A stretch of 46,069 bases of DNA, taken from positions 1 through 46,069 of the forward strand of contig JAQXJU010000078.1 of the NCBI GenBank assembly GCA_029009115.1. Reading direction: 5' to 3'. Of the stretch, positions 42,885 to 46,069 are shown one piece after another (position 1 is the first letter of the stretch; each line of letters begins with the position of its first letter). Made by a program: the position numbers and the translations under genes. The notes under the pieces were generated by a model. The model saw only the letters and a list, made by a program, of their open reading frames with translations. It searched no databases and was not told where the DNA came from. The DNA is from Bacteroidales bacterium. Lineage in GTDB: Bacteria; Bacteroidota; Bacteroidia; Bacteroidales; UBA932.

Positions 42885-45050
42885 ATGAAGAAATCAACTA
42901 TCCTGATTTGTCTTGCTGCACTCAGCATTGTTGCTTGCAAGCCCGAGAATCCTGCGGAGGAATTCCCTACTCCCGAAGCAGGTGCCAGCTACACCTTCCA
43001 AGGAACCGTTGCAACAGACGGATTCACATGGAATTCAGCTTCCATCATCGGTGTCTATGGACTCACCGAAGGTGTGAAGGTCGCCAATGCGGAATGCCGC
43101 ATTGAAGGCTATGCAATTCCCGTAGTACCTGAAGAAGGAGAAGAAGCTCCCGTGTTTGTGCCTTCCAAGTGGGAAGGTCAGGCAAGCGCTCCCTTCATCT
43201 CTCCCGCTATGGATCTTGTAAAAGGACATAACGAGTTCCTCGTTTACACTCCTTACAACGAAGAGATGACCTACATCCCGAGCCAGAAGAAGATTTACAA
43301 TCTTTCTGTCTCTGACAGCCAGGTCCAGCCTGCCCCTAACGTGGCCGGAGCCTGCTTCGCACTTGGTGTAATCGACGTCATCCCCGGAAAGGACGAGGTA
43401 TTCCCTTTCACCCTGAATCCCGTCACCGCTATGCTGAAGATCAACATATCCACCAGCGAGTTTGCAGGCTACGGAGTGAAGAAGGTAACGATTATTGACG
43501 AGAGCGAAAGCGCCAAGCTCGGAGGTACCTTCGACGTTGTTCTCGACGGAATGGAATTCACCACCTTCGAGAGCACAAGCAAGGTTGCCACCACCATCAC
43601 CGCCTCAAAGCCTATGGCTGCCGGCGAGACCCAGAGCGTATTCGTGAACATCCTTCCCGGTGACTTCTCCTCGACCGAATTCACCATTCTCATCGAGATG
43701 ACTTCGGACAAGGGCAATGTCACTATTCCCCTCAAGAAGAAAGGCGTGAAATGCGAAGCCGGAAAGACCGCCGAGTTGAACATCTCCGACCTCAAGTCTT
43801 CGGACAACATCTACGAGTGGTACTGCCCCGTGGAGAGCCGTATGCTCGCAGGATGCAACTATGCCTATGGCGACGCCAATACCTATCTTATTCAGTGCAA
43901 GTCGGCCGTCTATGCCGGCAGTGTCGTTCCCAACGCCGACATCCCCAGCGAGGTTGTCATCGACTACCGCCTCAGGGGTGACTTCACTCAGGGAGAGGCT
44001 CCCGTGGACGTAACCTTCGAATGGGCAACCCTCAACAACGGAACCGTCTACGTGCCCAGACACGATAATAAGTTCTCGCCCAACGGGCTCGTATTCGAAG
44101 CCAATCCTGCCAACTTCACCGTCAAGGTGACCAACAACTCCGCCACTGCCGGAGCACCTATCCTCATTATGAAAAACAAGGAAGGCAAGATTCTCTGGGG
44201 ATGGGCTTTCTGGAACATCGCGGCTGACGGCACAAAACTCGAGGCCGTCAACGTGGGCGGATACAAGCTCGCCAATATGAGCATAGGCCAGGCAACCACT
44301 GACCTTAAGAACTGGCTTACCGCCTGCGACAACATCAACCGTACCGTTTACTATTACCAGTGGGGACGCTACCTTCCCATCTTCTGGAACTCCTACTGGA
44401 CCTGCAGTTTCATCGGAACAGCCTCTGGCCAGCCTGTCATTGAGCAGACCGGAGGAAACGTTGCTGCCATCCAGGGACCTTTCGCCACTATTCGCGAATC
44501 GCTTGATTATCCTTACGGAGCAATAACCCACTATGACACAAGCAAGGATGTTGCCGGTCAGAAGACTGCCGTAAATATGACCAACTGGACCGACGAGTTC
44601 AAGGGAGACCTCTGGGGCGGCGTTGTCGGAAAATCCGACGAGGCAGGAACCAAGTCCATCTACGACCCCTGTCCGAAGGGCTGGAGGGTAGCGGACCACG
44701 ATGCTCTCAAGGCTATTGAGGCCATAGTCGGCACAAAACCTTCCACTTACGAGGAAACAAATGGTGTAAAGGGTCTGAATGTCGGTGACCTCTATCTGTC
44801 CTATAGCGGATACGTGGACTACAAGAATCTTCCGTCATCCTCATACCGTCCTACCAACTACGGTGGCGCTACGACCTGGAGCAGCGGAATGTCCACCTAC
44901 TGGACCAACTACTGCGCATCCCACAATGCCAACTCTCCTTTTGCGTACCGTTACTACGGCTCCAACTCATCAAACGAAAGTAAATTCGGCCAGATGATCC
45001 GTTCAGCCGCTATGGCAGTCCGCTGTCAGAAAGACGACGACGCAAGATAA
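42885..45050 (+). CDS. Fimbrillin-like surface lipoprotein with C-terminal FSMP-type domain
   Basis: The protein has 721 residues. The start at ATG 42885 gives the lipoprotein signal MKKSTILICLAALSIVAC with Cys18; the longer upstream frame lies in the susD 3' end. About residues 30-320 look like the fimbrillin (Mfa-like) fold: VYGLTEG, then FISPAMDLVKGHNEFLVYTPY, FTLNPVTAMLKINIS and SVFVNILPGDFS. The C-terminal part has IYDPCPKGWRVAD and the end RSAAMAVRCQKD, the hallmarks of the Fibrobacter succinogenes major paralogous domain. Its place after susD is that of SusE/F-type surface glycan-binding proteins. I infer a glycan-binding or adhesive role. Linked to susD by 32 nt. Confidence 0.82.
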   Translation: MKKSTILICLAALSIVACKPENPAEEFPTPEAGASYTFQGTVATDGFTWNSASIIGVYGLTEGVKVANAECRIEGYAIPVVPEEGEEAPVFVPSKWEGQASAPFISPAMDLVKGHNEFLVYTPYNEEMTYIPSQKKIYNLSVSDSQVQPAPNVAGACFALGVIDVIPGKDEVFPFTLNPVTAMLKINISTSEFAGYGVKKVTIIDESESAKLGGTFDVVLDGMEFTTFESTSKVATTITASKPMAAGETQSVFVNILPGDFSSTEFTILIEMTSDKGNVTIPLKKKGVKCEAGKTAELNISDLKSSDNIYEWYCPVESRMLAGCNYAYGDANTYLIQCKSAVYAGSVVPNADIPSEVVIDYRLRGDFTQGEAPVDVTFEWATLNNGTVYVPRHDNKFSPNGLVFEANPANFTVKVTNNSATAGAPILIMKNKEGKILWGWAFWNIAADGTKLEAVNVGGYKLANMSIGQATTDLKNWLTACDNINRTVYYYQWGRYLPIFWNSYWTCSFIGTASGQPVIEQTGGNVAAIQGPFATIRESLDYPYGAITHYDTSKDVAGQKTAVNMTNWTDEFKGDLWGGVVGKSDEAGTKSIYDPCPKGWRVADHDALKAIEAIVGTKPSTYEETNGVKGLNVGDLYLSYSGYVDYKNLPSSSYRPTNYGGATTWSSGMSTYWTNYCASHNANSPFAYRYYGSNSSNESKFGQMIRSAAMAVRCQKDDDAR

Positions 45051-45061
45051 GCCGCGATACT

Positions 45062-46069
45062 ATGAGGAGAAAGATTCTTCCGTTTCTCGCTGTTCTGCTT
45101 CCATTCTTCGGGTTCTGCACAAAGAGCCCGGAGAATGGGGGGCAGAGCGAGGAAGAAAAATACGCTAACAGCTACTATTTCAAGGCCTCCTTCGACCCGG
45201 TGGAAGGCACGGGCATTTCGTCGCTCTGGACAGATGACGATCTGCTTCTTCCCTATGACTGCAGTGACGGGACTCCCGTTGGCAAAACTGAGATAGAAAG
45301 CGGACAGGGTAAGTCCAGCGTTATTGCCAGGATTCTGACTAATCTGCCGGACGGAAGCCGTGTGAGGCTGATGAGCACTCCCGGGCAGAATCTTCTCCAT
45401 AACCTTGACCTCCCCACCATCCAGCATCAGGACCCGTCCTCTCAGAAACCCTGGTGGACGCATTGTTTCGCCTTTTCCGACGAACTGCTCCTCTCCAACT
45501 CCGGGATGGCCGTGTCGGACATCCATTTTCCGATGACCTTGTTGAGGGTGGTCTTGGAGGTTGACAAGAATTCCACCCTGCTCTCCGGACAACTCGAGAA
45601 AGTTACCCTCTCCTGCTCCGGAGAGCCACTGGGAGGAACTTTCAGCATAGACTGGGAAAGCGGGAAGGTCATTCCGGCAAAGTGGGTGGACAGCGTCAGC
45701 GCTGCGCCTTCGCAGACTATGCGCATCCAGGAAGGAGATAACGTCCTGTGGCTATGCGCCCTTCCCCGCAATCTCGAGGGTAAGCAGTGCACCCTGACCT
45801 TTGAATTGAGGGATGCCTCGGGAGTGAAGAGCAGCCAGAAGAGCAGCTTTGAAGGCAGGAATCTTTCCAGCGGCAGCGTCCATACCCTCAGGGTACTCGC
45901 CGCCGACAATCTCGTCAGCAAGGGAGATCCTTCGATGGCCGAATACAGCTACACCCCTATTCCGGTCAAATCCACGATGGCTTCTGCCAGCTATTCGACC
46001 TCGTCCTCGTCGAAGACCGTCACTCTCGACGGAATGAACCGTATGGACAAGTATAACGCCTCTTCCCTC
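45062..46069 (+). CDS. Second surface lipoprotein of the PUL, fimbrillin-like, cut by right edge
   Basis: The frame is open from ATG 45062 to the window end (336 codons, no stop). The start MRRKILPFLAVLLPFFGFC looks like a lipoprotein signal, with Cys19 as the likely lipidated residue, although Phe at -1 is unusual. A linker (TKSPENGGQSEEEKYANS) is followed by a beta-rich region whose elements (FPMTLLRVVLEVD, LEKVTLSCSGEPLGGTFSID, NVLWLCALPRNLEG) resemble fimbrillin-like domains with strands of the form 'P..ALL.v.v'. It starts 11 nt after the previous stop, so it belongs to the same operon. No enzyme motif is seen. It probably binds glycan at the surface; this is inference from position. Confidence 0.8.
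   Translation, partial: MRRKILPFLAVLLPFFGFCTKSPENGGQSEEEKYANSYYFKASFDPVEGTGISSLWTDDDLLLPYDCSDGTPVGKTEIESGQGKSSVIARILTNLPDGSRVRLMSTPGQNLLHNLDLPTIQHQDPSSQKPWWTHCFAFSDELLLSNSGMAVSDIHFPMTLLRVVLEVDKNSTLLSGQLEKVTLSCSGEPLGGTFSIDWESGKVIPAKWVDSVSAAPSQTMRIQEGDNVLWLCALPRNLEGKQCTLTFELRDASGVKSSQKSSFEGRNLSSGSVHTLRVLAADNLVSKGDPSMAEYSYTPIPVKSTMASASYSTSSSSKTVTLDGMNRMDKYNASSL

Noticed and set aside
1..46069. Mobile elements, CRISPR arrays, phage genes, riboswitches
   Set aside because: No transposase, integrase, repeat-spacer pattern, long terminal inverted repeats or recognisable riboswitch core was found on either strand.

Overview
The window is a chromosomal segment of a member of the Bacteroidales (Bacteroidota), probably gut-associated. 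The evidence is a SusC/SusD pair, a fimbrillin-like lipoprotein with a C-terminal FSMP-type domain, a hybrid-two-component-like regulator, ATP-type PEP carboxykinase and an SRP RNA of Bacteroidales type. Many promoters have the Bacteroidota form (TTTG or TTG, 19-20 nt, TAnnTTTG), and no Shine-Dalgarno sites are obvious. The genus cannot be fixed from sequence alone. Coding density is very high. No gap between genes exceeds 300 bases, and I see no mobile element, integrase, CRISPR array or riboswitch.

Region 1 (1-23.6 kb) is housekeeping. A secreted-protein gene leaves the left edge. It is followed by dnaN, a DnaQ-like exonuclease and nhaA; then tRNA-Thr(CGT) with its own promoter and a strong terminator; a hot-dog thioesterase; a BaiN/HI0933-type flavoprotein; the SRP RNA gene; cytidine deaminase; and mnmA with a large insertion. 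Next is a tight minus-strand operon of tsaD, a COG2509 flavoprotein, a UbiA prenyltransferase and a radical SAM protein. Divergent from tsaD runs tamB, an RsmI-like methyltransferase, mtaB and an MBL-fold hydrolase. recQ (minus) and pckA (plus) close the region. tsaD (t6A37), mtaB (ms2t6A37) and mnmA (s2U34) put three anticodon-loop modification genes within about 13 kb.

Region 2 (23.6-30.7 kb) is a xylose operon: a lipoprotein GH31 with a PA14 insert (alpha-xylosidase type), xylulokinase, xylose isomerase and a XylE-like MFS xylose/H+ symporter. Its promoter is consensus and near-leaderless. Its terminator lies inside the 3' end of the convergent regulator gene.

Region 3 (30.7 kb to the right edge) is a polysaccharide utilisation locus. 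The regulator looks like a hybrid two-component system (propeller sensor, Y_Y_Y domain, TM segment, DHp remnant, AraC HTH). However, the phosphoacceptor His is Tyr, and the ATPase and receiver domains are absent, so it looks like a kinase-less, membrane-spanning one-component regulator. Between it and the divergent operon are two perfect 14-bp direct repeats 22 bp apart, just upstream of a promoter with a -7 box but no -33 box. The operon encodes a GH3 enzyme, a GH28/GH49-like beta-helix hydrolase, SusC, SusD and two surface lipoproteins; the second runs off the right edge.

Regions 2 and 3 probably work together: outer-membrane capture and import by SusC/D, trimming by GH3, the beta-helix enzyme and GH31, and xylose entry into the pentose phosphate pathway through XylE, XylA and XylB. 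The regulator, its repeat operator and the -33-less promoter are the part most worth following up.
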